From positions 1-12,579 of the forward strand of contig JASBZJ010000031.1 of NCBI GenBank assembly GCA_029983495.1: DNA of 12,579 nucleotides, in the 5' to 3' direction. Origin of the DNA: Porphyromonas sp. Its GTDB lineage: Bacteria > Bacteroidota > Bacteroidia > Bacteroidales > Porphyromonadaceae. Below are positions 1 to 6,815 of this stretch, piece after piece. The position numbers and the translations under genes are program-made. Every line of letters begins with the position of its first letter. The first letter of the stretch is position 1. The notes below the pieces were generated by a model, which did no database searches, was not told the origin of the DNA, and saw only the letters and a list, made by a program, of their open reading frames with translations.

Positions 1-5
1 TCAGG

Positions 6-27
6 ACAATCTTGCGAGCAAGATTGT
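6..27. repeat. Perfect inverted repeat (hairpin 1)
   Basis: Bases 6-14 (ACAATCTTG) are the exact reverse complement of 19-27, giving a 9-bp stem with a CGAG loop. It lies upstream of the small lipoprotein gene. No T-run follows directly, so it is not a textbook intrinsic terminator by itself. It shares bases 26-27 with the next hairpin, so both full stems cannot form together in one RNA. Confidence 0.6.
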
Positions 28-56
28 GAGACTGTTGACTTTTGCAACAGTCTCAC
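26..56. terminator. Perfect 12-bp hairpin (hairpin 2), possible terminator
   Basis: Bases 26-37 (GTGAGACTGTTG) pair perfectly with 45-56 around a 7-base loop. A T-rich tract begins about 11 bases later (67-74), farther away than in a canonical intrinsic terminator. It may end transcription of a gene lying left of the window, or be a dispersed intergenic repeat. The stem is directly visible; the role is inferred. Confidence 0.45.
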
Positions 57-93
57 TATAAACATAATTTTTTTGTAGTTGCCACTAGCATAT

Positions 94-495
94 ATGAAAA
101 ATAAGGCAGTATGTTTAAGTATGGTTTGTGGAGTACTGGTTAGCATACTTTTGCTAAGTTGCGCTACACAGCGTGTTACTACTGATGCCGTAACTACACA
201 AACAGCTTATACCGAACATATACAGTACGATAGTGTTCGTGTTGCCGATACGGTATCAATTCATAATAAGGGCGATACCGTTTTTGTTGATAGATTTCGT
301 TACCGTTATAAACAACAGATAAAATTCGACACAATACGTATAACCGATACCCTTAAAGTAGTTAATAAAACCGTAGTACCATGTGTAAGCCCTTTAGCAA
401 ATACTGGTTTTAACCTATGGCAACGTATAGGAGTGTTACTTTGCGGTGCAACATTGTGTAGCGTAATACTTTGGTTTATAAAAAGGTATCGATAA
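94..495 (+). CDS. Small lipoprotein with C-terminal membrane helix, spanin-like
   Basis: This 133-residue protein begins with a lipoprotein signal peptide (hydrophobic residues 11-22, lipobox LLSC, lipidated Cys23). It ends with a second hydrophobic helix (about 110-128) followed by the basic end KRYR. Between them, residues 40-92 carry repeated Asp-Ser/Thr-Val/Ile motifs (DSVRVADT, GDTVFVD, FDTIRITDT) that suggest beta strands. I recall similar small lipoproteins in Bacteroidales prophages and mobile islands. An outer-membrane lipid anchor plus a C-terminal inner-membrane helix is the architecture of phage unimolecular spanins such as T1 gp11, which is of similar length. A TTG at 79 in the same frame would add five residues; ATG 94 is preferred because the signal peptide then starts MKNK. 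No other phage gene is visible nearby. The spanin role is inference. Confidence 0.8.
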   Translation: MKNKAVCLSMVCGVLVSILLLSCATQRVTTDAVTTQTAYTEHIQYDSVRVADTVSIHNKGDTVFVDRFRYRYKQQIKFDTIRITDTLKVVNKTVVPCVSPLANTGFNLWQRIGVLLCGATLCSVILWFIKRYR

Positions 496-618
496 GCGGT
501 TATTATACATTGCTATGGTTGTTTCGCTCTTTGAAAAGATTTCTTATTTTGTTCTCGTACCAATTTTACTTCTACCTAGGAATGTAAGTTTGTACGCTCC
601 CTTAGTTCTTCCACTCAG

Positions 619-654
619 TACCTTGTCTTGTATTTCAAAGGCAAGGTATTCTTT
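619..654 (+). terminator. Possible intrinsic terminator after the lipoprotein gene
   Basis: Bases 619-629 (TACCTTGTCTT) pair with 638-648 with one G-U pair, forming an 11-bp stem with an 8-base loop, followed by TTCTTT at 649-654. Orientation and position fit termination of the plus-strand lipoprotein transcript. It lies 124 bases past the stop codon and the U-tract is interrupted, so confidence is modest. Confidence 0.35.
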
Positions 655-793
655 GTGGCAATGTAGGGTTTGCTTTTCCCAAAAAGAAACTGGTAATTGA
701 ATTGTTCAACGAGGCAATGCGTGTGGGGGAGAGCTTGCAACATCGTTCGGATTCGTTTATTTGTGGTACAGTTTAATAGTGAAAAACATTTAC

Positions 794-801
794 TATATTT
801 G
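794..801 (+). promoter_or_regulatory. Bacteroidota-type -7 box for the 868-2457 gene
   Basis: TATATTTG matches the Bacteroides -7 consensus TAnnTTTG exactly and lies 66 bases before the ATG at 868. A weak TTTA at 772-775 could stand for the -33 TTTG element with an 18-base spacer. The short motif alone would arise by chance; its position before the gene supports it. Confidence 0.45.
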
Positions 802-867
802 CTGTGACTATTGCCAAATAGAAAGCTCATTAAATAAAGAACAACCATTATCTAAATCTATCAAATT

Positions 868-2457
868 ATGAAAAGAACTATTCTCTACCTATCATTAATC
901 TTTATAAGTACAGCCTTATCGATGCAGGCTCAGCAAAAGCCCATCAATAAAGTAGTCAAGGGGCCTATAAGTTTGCCCATAGAGCTAGGAATGCTACCCA
1001 TAATAGGCGTAAGCGAGGCGGGTACATACTTGTGGGGAGCTTACCAGGGAACTTCGTATGTGTATAACACTAACGATGGCAAATTCAAAATTTGGAAAGG
1101 TAGTAACCCCGATGCAGGTTGTACCATAGCAAGCGTTACCGAAAAAGGCGATGTTATAATGACCGAAAAAAAAGACAAGGACTATTTGCAGCTTTTTTGT
1201 TTCAATCTTGCAACCCCAGAGAAACGTACAGAAGTAGGTATTCCCGACAATGAATGCCCTAACATACATATCGATGCCGTTGCTCCCGATGGTAAACATG
1301 CTGTTGGTCGGTTAGCCGATAATGCTTTTGCTCATGCTAAATTATTTGCATTGGATCTAAGCGATATCAATAATCCCAAAGTATCGTACTTGGAAGTTCC
1401 CAAGCTCGATTTTACAGGTGCCGAGGCTCAGTATGGAAGGCCTTACACTATAACGCAAAATGGTGATAGAATTGCTGGGGTACTATTTTCGAATTCGGGT
1501 TTCGATGGCGAAGTTCTTATTTGGGATCGTAAAAGCGATGGCTCGTACAGCCTTTCAAAACCACTCGATAGCTACCTTTTCGATACTACAAAACCCAATC
1601 CCGGGGTTCGCCCCGAGTGGGAGGATTACGTAACCGCCGACCCCGATAAGGACCCCGATAAATATCAACAGCAATCGGATGCATTTGACAAAGCCGATAT
1701 AGAGTGGGGGGAAAAGTATAAAGCCTACACCAAGAATCAGCGCATTGATTTGTGGAACGTTTACTTTAGTAAAAACGATAAGGCTTTACTACTGCAACTA
1801 AAAAAAGTATTGAAGGACGACCCCGATACGGGCGAATATGAGGAGGCAATCTATCCCTTAATTGTGGATACCGAAAACTATACTTGCAAAGTTATTGAGG
1901 AAGCAAAAGGTATTGCGCCACTTGATATGCTTATTAATGGCGATATAATTTGTGTTGCCCCCTACATGAGTAACTTTTACGATAGCTATGTTATTACAAC
2001 GAACGCGGCTGGAGTAACTGAGTTTACTACTATGCTTGATTGGATTAAGCAAAATACAGGCACCGACCTAACCCCAGAGTATACGACTGAACTAAACGAC
2101 CAAATATACACCTCGATGGGGCGACCTCAGTTTAGTGCCGATGGAAAAACTGTTGCATTTTATGGTTTTTCAATCACAGAAGGCGAATTGTTCCATAAAA
2201 CCTTTATTAAGTTCGAAAAGAGTATATTGCCTACTGTACCTATTACCCCCATTAACAACAACGTGTACTACGATGGCAAAACCCTTTATACGGGTTGCCC
2301 CAATAGCCGTGTAGAGCTATTTACCCTTAATGGTATACATAAAGCAAGTTATAATACTAATAACGAAGGTAGTGTAGTGTTACCTATTGAAAAAGGCTGT
2401 TACATACCCACTGTTATTACCAGTAAGGCACATTATGTAATAAAAATTGTTCGTTAA
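868..2457 (+). CDS. Secreted protein with propeller-like repeats and degenerate T9SS C-terminal domain
   Basis: This 529-residue protein has a signal peptide (1-21, cleavage near MQAQ). Residues about 45-450 contain recurring strand pairs of the type 'S-x-D/N-G-hydrophobic run', near 48-60, 88-99, 137-148, 195-206, 299-310, 355-365 and 421-432, suggesting a six- or seven-bladed beta-propeller. An acidic, Asp-Pro-Asp-Lys-rich insert (about 254-285) interrupts this pattern. The last 65 residues (VELFTLNG near 482, GCYIPTV near 510, ending KIVR) resemble a type A Por-secretion domain, which directs export across the outer membrane by T9SS. It lacks the usual YPNP entry motif and contains two cysteines (476, 511). 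Substrate or function is unknown. The ATG at 868 is chosen because the signal peptide follows immediately. The gene appears monocistronic, with promoter and terminator both visible. Confidence 0.88.
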   Translation: MKRTILYLSLIFISTALSMQAQQKPINKVVKGPISLPIELGMLPIIGVSEAGTYLWGAYQGTSYVYNTNDGKFKIWKGSNPDAGCTIASVTEKGDVIMTEKKDKDYLQLFCFNLATPEKRTEVGIPDNECPNIHIDAVAPDGKHAVGRLADNAFAHAKLFALDLSDINNPKVSYLEVPKLDFTGAEAQYGRPYTITQNGDRIAGVLFSNSGFDGEVLIWDRKSDGSYSLSKPLDSYLFDTTKPNPGVRPEWEDYVTADPDKDPDKYQQQSDAFDKADIEWGEKYKAYTKNQRIDLWNVYFSKNDKALLLQLKKVLKDDPDTGEYEEAIYPLIVDTENYTCKVIEEAKGIAPLDMLINGDIICVAPYMSNFYDSYVITTNAAGVTEFTTMLDWIKQNTGTDLTPEYTTELNDQIYTSMGRPQFSADGKTVAFYGFSITEGELFHKTFIKFEKSILPTVPITPINNNVYYDGKTLYTGCPNSRVELFTLNGIHKASYNTNNEGSVVLPIEKGCYIPTVITSKAHYVIKIVR

Positions 2458-2536
2458 GGCAGAGGGCAATGTATCCTTCGGTTCAATACTAACGAGGTGT
2501 TTTTTTATAGGTTTTTGACCCGAACTGTTGACTATG

Positions 2537-2580
2537 AAAAAAAGGATTCGTTCGATGTTCGTCGAACGAATCCCTCTTTT
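2537..2580. terminator. Strong hairpin terminator between convergent genes
   Basis: Bases 2544-2555 (GGATTCGTTCGA) pair perfectly with 2562-2573 around a 6-base loop. On the minus strand the stem is followed by seven Ts (complement of the A-run 2537-2543), a classic intrinsic terminator for the LRR gene. On the plus strand it is followed by the less regular CTCTTTT, so it probably also ends the 868-2457 transcript. A smaller 6-bp hairpin (2583-2588 with 2594-2599) lies beside it. Confidence 0.8.
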
Positions 2581-2627
2581 CTATCTCTTAGTGAGAGATT
2601 TTAATTTAATACCTTCGAAAAAGCTCG

Positions 2628-3974
2628 TTATTTTACAAGCAGTGTAAGTATGCGGTTGGGTAGTTTTACTAAATATTGTCCGTTGGCAAGGTGTTCAACA
2701 GGTATTGCAACTTCACCAAAACCCGAAGTGGTAGTTTCGAAAAGCACTGTTCCCTCAACCGAAAGTAACTTTATGGGTGCGTAAGGCTCCGCTCCCGTAA
2801 GATAGGCAAACTGAGAGGCTGGGTTAGGATATAATTGTAGCTTTGTTTTTGTAGCATGCCGAACAGCATTTGACGAGTACCCGGCATAGGGTAGTAGGTT
2901 AATTCCATCGCCATTGTAATCGACAGTATTCCAATGCTTGCTTGTAGCAACTTTAACCGCATCGGTTGAACATTTGTTTTGTTCATCTTTCTCCTTGCTA
3001 TTAACTACCACAAAGAACCCTGGCTCCTTTACGGGGCGCAAGGGTAGTTTTTCAGCTATGGTATTAAAGGCTTTGGTGCCAATATTGTTTTGGCAAATAA
3101 AAAGGTCCCGTAGCTGCGTTGCGTTGCCCAGTTTTATGTTCGTAAGTTTGTTGTTTATGCAATATAGCCCTATTAGTTGATTGTTTTGGCTAAGGTCAAG
3201 CTCGGTAAGGTTACAATCGGAGCAACCTAACATAGCTAGTTGTGTAAGGTGCGATAAGTTAAGTGCTGAAATAGGGTTATCGTTGCAATAGATTTCCATT
3301 AAATCGTTATTGAACGAAAAATCGAGCTGAGTAAGGTTATTATCGGACATGCCAACTATTTGTAATTTAGGGTTTTGCGATAGGTCAATAGCCGATATTT
3401 TATTGTCGTTTGCCTGAATAACCTCAAGGTTCGCATTTGTAGTAACGTCAATTGCTTTAAGCTCGTTTTCGTATGCATATAAAGTACGAAGCTTTTCGAT
3501 GCCTTTAAGGATTAACGATTGGAGATCGTTACCCCCGCAATCAACAAGTGTAAGCTCATTACAGGGGCTAAGATCTAGTGTAGTAAGTTTGTTATCAACG
3601 CACTCCAATACTAGTAAACTAGGGAATTGCGAAACATCGAGCTTGGTAAGTTTGTTTTCCCTGCAATAAAGCATACGCAAAAAGGAGGCATTGCTAGCTT
3701 CGATAGCAGAAACCTTTGAGCTATTACAACTAAGATAATAGGTATTACCTGTAAGCGTAATAGTAGGTTTGGTTACGGTGTAGGTTTGCTTGCCATTGGC
3801 ATATGGTTCTTTAACACCATCAATAACAACCTGGGCATGAGGTTCTTCTATTTGCAAAGTAACTTTATCCCCAACTTTTAGATCGGTGTGAATTACAATG
3901 GTTTGTTTTTGAGCAAATGATGTGTAAATTACTGTGCAAAGTAGTATGCACATAAGGGTACTAATACGTTTCAT
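2628..3974 (-). CDS. Leucine-rich-repeat protein, T9SS cargo
   Basis: The protein has 448 residues: signal peptide 1-21, an N-terminal beta domain (about 22-80), leucine-rich repeats (about 81-300), a linking or capping region (300-375), and a type A Por-secretion domain starting at LQLYPNP (379-385). Nine full repeats of exactly 21 residues begin at 109, 130, 151, 172, 193, 214, 235, 256 and 277, on the pattern LxxLDLSxxxxLxxLxCxxNx. The N-terminal ATG is taken at 3974 because a clear signal peptide (MKRIST...) starts there. The frame stays open to 4151, but that extension overlaps the FKBP terminator (4084-4113) and would bury the signal peptide. Such LRR proteins are usually surface-exposed or secreted and bind other proteins; the partner is unknown. 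A -7 box at 4020-4027 and the terminator at 2537-2580 suggest a single-gene unit. Confidence 0.92.
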   Translation of the reverse strand: MKRISTLMCILLCTVIYTSFAQKQTIVIHTDLKVGDKVTLQIEEPHAQVVIDGVKEPYANGKQTYTVTKPTITLTGNTYYLSCNSSKVSAIEASNASFLRMLYCRENKLTKLDVSQFPSLLVLECVDNKLTTLDLSPCNELTLVDCGGNDLQSLILKGIEKLRTLYAYENELKAIDVTTNANLEVIQANDNKISAIDLSQNPKLQIVGMSDNNLTQLDFSFNNDLMEIYCNDNPISALNLSHLTQLAMLGCSDCNLTELDLSQNNQLIGLYCINNKLTNIKLGNATQLRDLFICQNNIGTKAFNTIAEKLPLRPVKEPGFFVVVNSKEKDEQNKCSTDAVKVATSKHWNTVDYNGDGINLLPYAGYSSNAVRHATKTKLQLYPNPASQFAYLTGAEPYAPIKLLSVEGTVLFETTTSGFGEVAIPVEHLANGQYLVKLPNRILTLLVK

Positions 3975-4019
3975 TGTACAATAAGTTTTTAAAGTAAATA
4001 GTTTTCTCTTTCCAATGGG

Positions 4020-4027
4020 CAAATGTA
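4020..4027 (-). promoter_or_regulatory. Bacteroidota-type -7 box for the LRR gene
   Basis: On the minus strand this reads TACATTTG, an exact TAnnTTTG match, 45 bases before the start codon at 3974 and downstream of the terminator at 4084-4113. That placement makes an independent promoter for the LRR gene plausible. I see no good -33 TTTG at the expected spacing. Confidence 0.45.
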
Positions 4028-4083
4028 GTAATATTATTTGACTTACTGGTTGCAGAATAAGCTGTTTTAAAATGAACATTACT

Positions 4084-4113
4084 AAAAAGGCGGAAGCTAC
4101 TTTAGCCTCCGCC
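4084..4113 (-). terminator. Intrinsic terminator of the FKBP operon
   Basis: On the minus strand, GGCGGAGGCT (4104-4113) pairs with AGCTTCCGCC (4089-4098) with one G-U pair and a 5-base loop, followed at once by five Ts (complement of 4084-4088). It lies about 100 bases past the stop codon of the last FKBP gene. Another imperfect hairpin (stem near 4160-4178) lies between that stop codon and this terminator. Confidence 0.85.
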
Positions 4114-4209
4114 ATAACAACAAATGAATTAAAGTTAGAAAAATACGCCACCCCCGTAACACTCAGTGAGCGAGTGTGGTATGGGATTGTTTTTTGTTAG
4201 CTAATTGAC

Positions 4210-5103
4210 TTATTTTGTAGCCTCGTTAGCCTTTGGTTTTTCAATCGAAACAAGTTCGATAGTAAAAACAAGAGTTTTGAAAGGTTCTATTTTACCACTT
4301 CCAGCTTCGCCATAGGCTTGGTCGTAAGGTATAACCACTTCAATTTTTTCGCCAACGCTCATTTTTTGAAGTACTTCGGTCCAACCAGGAATAACTTGGT
4401 TAGCATTAAAGCTGATGGGTTCGTCGCTTTTATCGAACGATTCCCCATTAATAAAATGACCATCGTATTTAACGTTTACCTTATCGGTAGCTTGTGGAAA
4501 GTTTTTCCCATCTCCTGGGGTGATAACTTTATAAGCAACCCCGCTTGGGAGGGTAACAACGCCTTCGCCTTTTTTATATTCAGCCATATAGTCCTCGCCT
4601 TCTTTAATGTTCGAGCTATATTTTTCGCGTTGCTCTTCCATTTGCTTAGCCATACGAGCATCGCCAATCTTCTTTTCGGCAGCTTCAAGGTAAGCATTCA
4701 TATCTTCCTTTGTCCACTTCGTTTTTGTTGAGTCGCCTTTGTAAGCGGCTTCGAAGTATTCGAAGAAAAGTTTATTGTTTACTTTATCCTCGATATTACC
4801 AGCACCAGCTTGGTGCCCCATCATAAGGCCTTGGTAATACCAAATTGCTGCGCTATCGTTACTAGCAGCAATACCATCACGAAAGCCTTGTAAAAGTTTT
4901 TCGGTGTTGATGTTCTGCCCCATTTGCTTAGCGAAGCTAATTTGTTGGCTAAAGTAATCGCCTTGAACATAACCGCGAGCCATAGCAACGCTATCGAGGC
5001 TCGAATCAGCTCCTTTTGATGAAATCGAGGGCTTACAAGCAACAAAGCCAAAGGCTAAAGTAGCCGATGCCGCAAGTAGCAATAATGATTTTTTGTTTCT
5101 CAT
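4210..5103 (-). CDS. FKBP-type prolyl isomerase, lipoprotein
   Basis: A peptidyl-prolyl cis-trans isomerase of 297 residues, expected to help fold proteins at the periplasmic face of a membrane. It has a lipoprotein signal with a slightly unusual lipobox (FVAC, Cys23; Phe at -3). A helical FKBP_N-type dimerisation region follows (about 35-185, with an insertion near 85-130), then an FKBP_C catalytic domain (about 205-287). Active-site positions known from FKBP12 are present: Tyr213, Phe223-Asp224, Val237-Ile238, Trp241, Tyr264, Phe280. After Cys23 there is no run of acidic residues, so there is no obvious surface-export signal and it probably faces the periplasm. It is the third gene of the FKBP unit, 100 bases after the second. 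It resembles Mip/FkpA proteins in domain order but is lipidated. Confidence 0.95.
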   Translation of the reverse strand: MRNKKSLLLLAASATLAFGFVACKPSISSKGADSSLDSVAMARGYVQGDYFSQQISFAKQMGQNINTEKLLQGFRDGIAASNDSAAIWYYQGLMMGHQAGAGNIEDKVNNKLFFEYFEAAYKGDSTKTKWTKEDMNAYLEAAEKKIGDARMAKQMEEQREKYSSNIKEGEDYMAEYKKGEGVVTLPSGVAYKVITPGDGKNFPQATDKVNVKYDGHFINGESFDKSDEPISFNANQVIPGWTEVLQKMSVGEKIEVVIPYDQAYGEAGSGKIEPFKTLVFTIELVSIEKPKANEATK

Positions 5104-5112
5104 GATACTATG

Positions 5113-5124
5113 TTAAACGTTTAA
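5113..5124. repeat. 12-bp perfect palindrome before the lipoprotein FKBP gene
   Basis: TTAAACGTTTAA is a perfect palindrome ending nine bases upstream of the ATG at 5103, over the ribosome-binding region. It could be a regulator site or a small RNA fold, but AT-rich 12-mers of this kind also occur by chance. Confidence 0.35.
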
Positions 5125-5203
5125 TTTGATATCCTTTATTTTGATACGTTCGGGATGGAGAAGCATGTAATGCCCTTTGGTAGCCGAACGATAATACCAA
5201 AAG

Positions 5204-6043
5204 TTATTTTTTAGTTGTTGGTTTAGTGTTCGAATCGTTTTTGTTGTTATCGGCCTCAGGTTGCTGAGGTTTTGTATTTGTAGCCTCGCTATTTGTGGTA
5301 GAGGCTGGTTCAGCCATAGGTATGCCTTCTCCTTTAATAATATCGAGCATTTCGATATCAAAAATGAGAACACTGTTAGGTGGAATTGTGCCAATTCCAC
5401 GTTCCCCATAGGCAAGTTCGCTAGGAATAAATAAGCGCACTTTGCTACCTTTGGGCATTAGGCATAAGCCTTCGGTCCATCCTGGAATAACTTGTAAAGG
5501 ATTAAAACGAACGGGCTCGCCACGTTTATACGAGCTATCGAATTCTGTTCCATCGAGTAGCATACCCTTATAATTAACAACCACCGTGTCTTCCACTGTA
5601 GGGGTAGGGCCTTGTCCTTCGTTTGTTACTAGGTATTGTAATCCACTCTTTGTTGTTTTTACTCCTTCTTTTTTTGCATTTTCTTCAAGGAATTTTTTAC
5701 CTTTTTGTAAGTTTTCCTTAGCTTTTTCGTCGTTCTTTACCCGAATGTAGTTCTGAACAATGGCTGTAGCTTGCTCGGGGTTATACACAGCTTCTTTATT
5801 ATCGAGTAAAACACCTTGCATAGTACCTAGTATTAGTTTAATATCGAGTTCGCTACCACCAGGAGCTTTGGTTGTAAATTCGCGAACCATATTTGCATAG
5901 GCCACGCCTAAAGCCTTGGAAACTTCGGGAGTTGTGGTAGGTAGTTCGTTTTTTTCCTGCTGAGCTGTAGGCTTATCTTGAGCAAAAGCAAGCAGTGAGG
6001 AGAGTAATGCCACTCCTACAACTAGGAAAAGTTTACGTTGCAT
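5204..6043 (-). CDS. FKBP-type prolyl isomerase, secreted to the periplasm
   Basis: A prolyl isomerase of 279 residues with a classical signal peptide (1-21, cleavage after LLAFA) and no lipobox cysteine, so probably soluble in the periplasm. A helical FKBP_N-like region spans about 38-125 and the FKBP_C domain about 150-235. Active-site residues seen: Tyr158, Phe168-Asp169, Val185-Ile186, Trp189, Tyr212, Phe228. Residues 240-279 form a polar tail rich in Asn, Thr, Lys, Pro and Glu that is absent from the two neighbouring paralogues and is probably disordered. It is the second gene of the FKBP unit, 47 bases after the first. The enzyme class is clear from the sequence; the clients are unknown. 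Confidence 0.95.
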   Translation of the reverse strand: MQRKLFLVVGVALLSSLLAFAQDKPTAQQEKNELPTTTPEVSKALGVAYANMVREFTTKAPGGSELDIKLILGTMQGVLLDNKEAVYNPEQATAIVQNYIRVKNDEKAKENLQKGKKFLEENAKKEGVKTTKSGLQYLVTNEGQGPTPTVEDTVVVNYKGMLLDGTEFDSSYKRGEPVRFNPLQVIPGWTEGLCLMPKGSKVRLFIPSELAYGERGIGTIPPNSVLIFDIEMLDIIKGEGIPMAEPASTTNSEATNTKPQQPEADNNKNDSNTKPTTKK

Positions 6044-6090
6044 AATTATACTTAGCTAGCTAAATAGGGTTGAACAAAATATGGAATTGC

Positions 6091-6687
6091 TTATTGTTGT
6101 TCTTCGATTCCCAACAATTCGATTTCAAACACAAGGGTCATGTTGGGGCGTATATCACTACCAGCACCCGCTTCACCGTATGCTAAATGGGGAGGAATAA
6201 CCACCTTCCAATGCGAACCTACAGGCATCATTTGTAGTATTTGCGTCCAACCAGGAATAACTGCATTAACAGGGAATTGAGCTGGCTTACCGCGGAGGCG
6301 ACTGCTATCGAAAACTTTTCCATTGATAAGGGTTCCGTGGTAATGAACTTCAACGGTATCGGTTGACGTAGGCTTTTCGCCATCGCCCATTTTTATTACT
6401 TCGAACTGAAGGCCGTTAGGTAGAGTCGTTACGCCCTCCTTGTTTTCCATTATTTTTTGGTATTCCTTACCTGCTTTTAGGTTTATCTCGAGTTCATCCT
6501 TTTGTATCTGTTTAAAGAGGGTTTCGATAAGTTGCTGTGCTTCTTCGTACGAAACCTGAGGAGTTTTATCCTCGAAAACATCGCGGAAGGCTTGCGTAAA
6601 ATCTTCGAAGTTTAGGTTTTTGATACCTGTTGATCTAAATTGATTGGCCATGCTTAAACCTAAAGCGTAGCTTGTTTTGTCGGTCAT
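6091..6687 (-). CDS. FKBP-type prolyl isomerase, cytoplasmic FklB/FKBP22-like
   Basis: A prolyl isomerase of 198 residues without a signal peptide. It begins with the FKBP_N motif itself (MTDKTSYALGLSMANQ), and an in-frame TAA 24 bases upstream of the ATG rules out a longer ATG/GTG/TTG-started form carrying a signal. FKBP_N occupies about 5-80 and FKBP_C about 105-195. Active-site residues are complete: Tyr116, Phe126-Asp127, Val143-Ile144, Trp147, Tyr170, Phe187. Size and the FPVNAVIPGW and AYGEAGAG segments closely recall E. coli FklB (FKBP22). It is the first gene of the three-gene FKBP unit, with a -7 box 73 bases upstream of its start. Cytoplasmic location is inferred from the missing signal. 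Confidence 0.95.
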   Translation of the reverse strand: MTDKTSYALGLSMANQFRSTGIKNLNFEDFTQAFRDVFEDKTPQVSYEEAQQLIETLFKQIQKDELEINLKAGKEYQKIMENKEGVTTLPNGLQFEVIKMGDGEKPTSTDTVEVHYHGTLINGKVFDSSRLRGKPAQFPVNAVIPGWTQILQMMPVGSHWKVVIPPHLAYGEAGAGSDIRPNMTLVFEIELLGIEEQQ

Positions 6688-6760
6688 ATTCTCGTTTTCG
6701 TCAATAAATTACTTTTACGGGTTGCGCTAAAGGATCCTGTTCCTATAATTAACCTTCTCG

Positions 6761-6768
6761 CAAAGGTA
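6761..6768 (-). promoter_or_regulatory. Bacteroidota-type -7 box for the FKBP operon
   Basis: The minus strand reads TACCTTTG, an exact TAnnTTTG match, 73 bases upstream of the first FKBP start codon, in the 128-base gap after the TolC-family gene. The same octamer occurs before the DUF3256-like gene (9953-9960). No convincing -33 element is seen. Confidence 0.55.
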
Positions 6769-6815
6769 CTGATTGTTTATGAATTTGCTATTTAGCAAGT
6801 TATAATAGTTGTTCC

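Larger units (their letters stand above)
496..867. other. 372-base intergenic region without a supported gene
   Basis: Open frames here (for example 515-700 plus and 615-848 minus) are short, have no recognisable protein features, and overlap the hairpin at 619-648 and the promoter-like box at 794-801. I see no tRNA or known riboswitch. The left half probably holds the 3' end of the lipoprotein transcript and the right half the promoter and leader of the next gene. Confidence 0.6.

Noticed and set aside
515..700. Short plus-strand open frame of 61 codons in the intergenic region
   Set aside because: It runs through the probable terminator hairpin at 619-648 and resembles no protein I know; length is within chance.
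2524..2533. Ten bases (ACTGTTGACT) identical to bases 31-40 of the left-edge hairpin
   Set aside because: The match does not extend beyond ten bases and the second copy lacks the hairpin, so it is probably chance.
3975..4151. N-terminal extension of the LRR protein by 59 residues
   Set aside because: It would place the signal peptide internally and reads across the FKBP terminator and the -7 box.
4318..4731. Plus-strand open frame of 137 codons opposite the lipoprotein FKBP gene
   Set aside because: It lies wholly antisense to a well-supported enzyme gene and shows no recognisable protein features or start context.
6781..6800. Small hairpin (TTGCT/AGCAA) after the TolC-family gene as a terminator
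   Set aside because: The stem is only five base pairs and no T-run follows on the minus strand.
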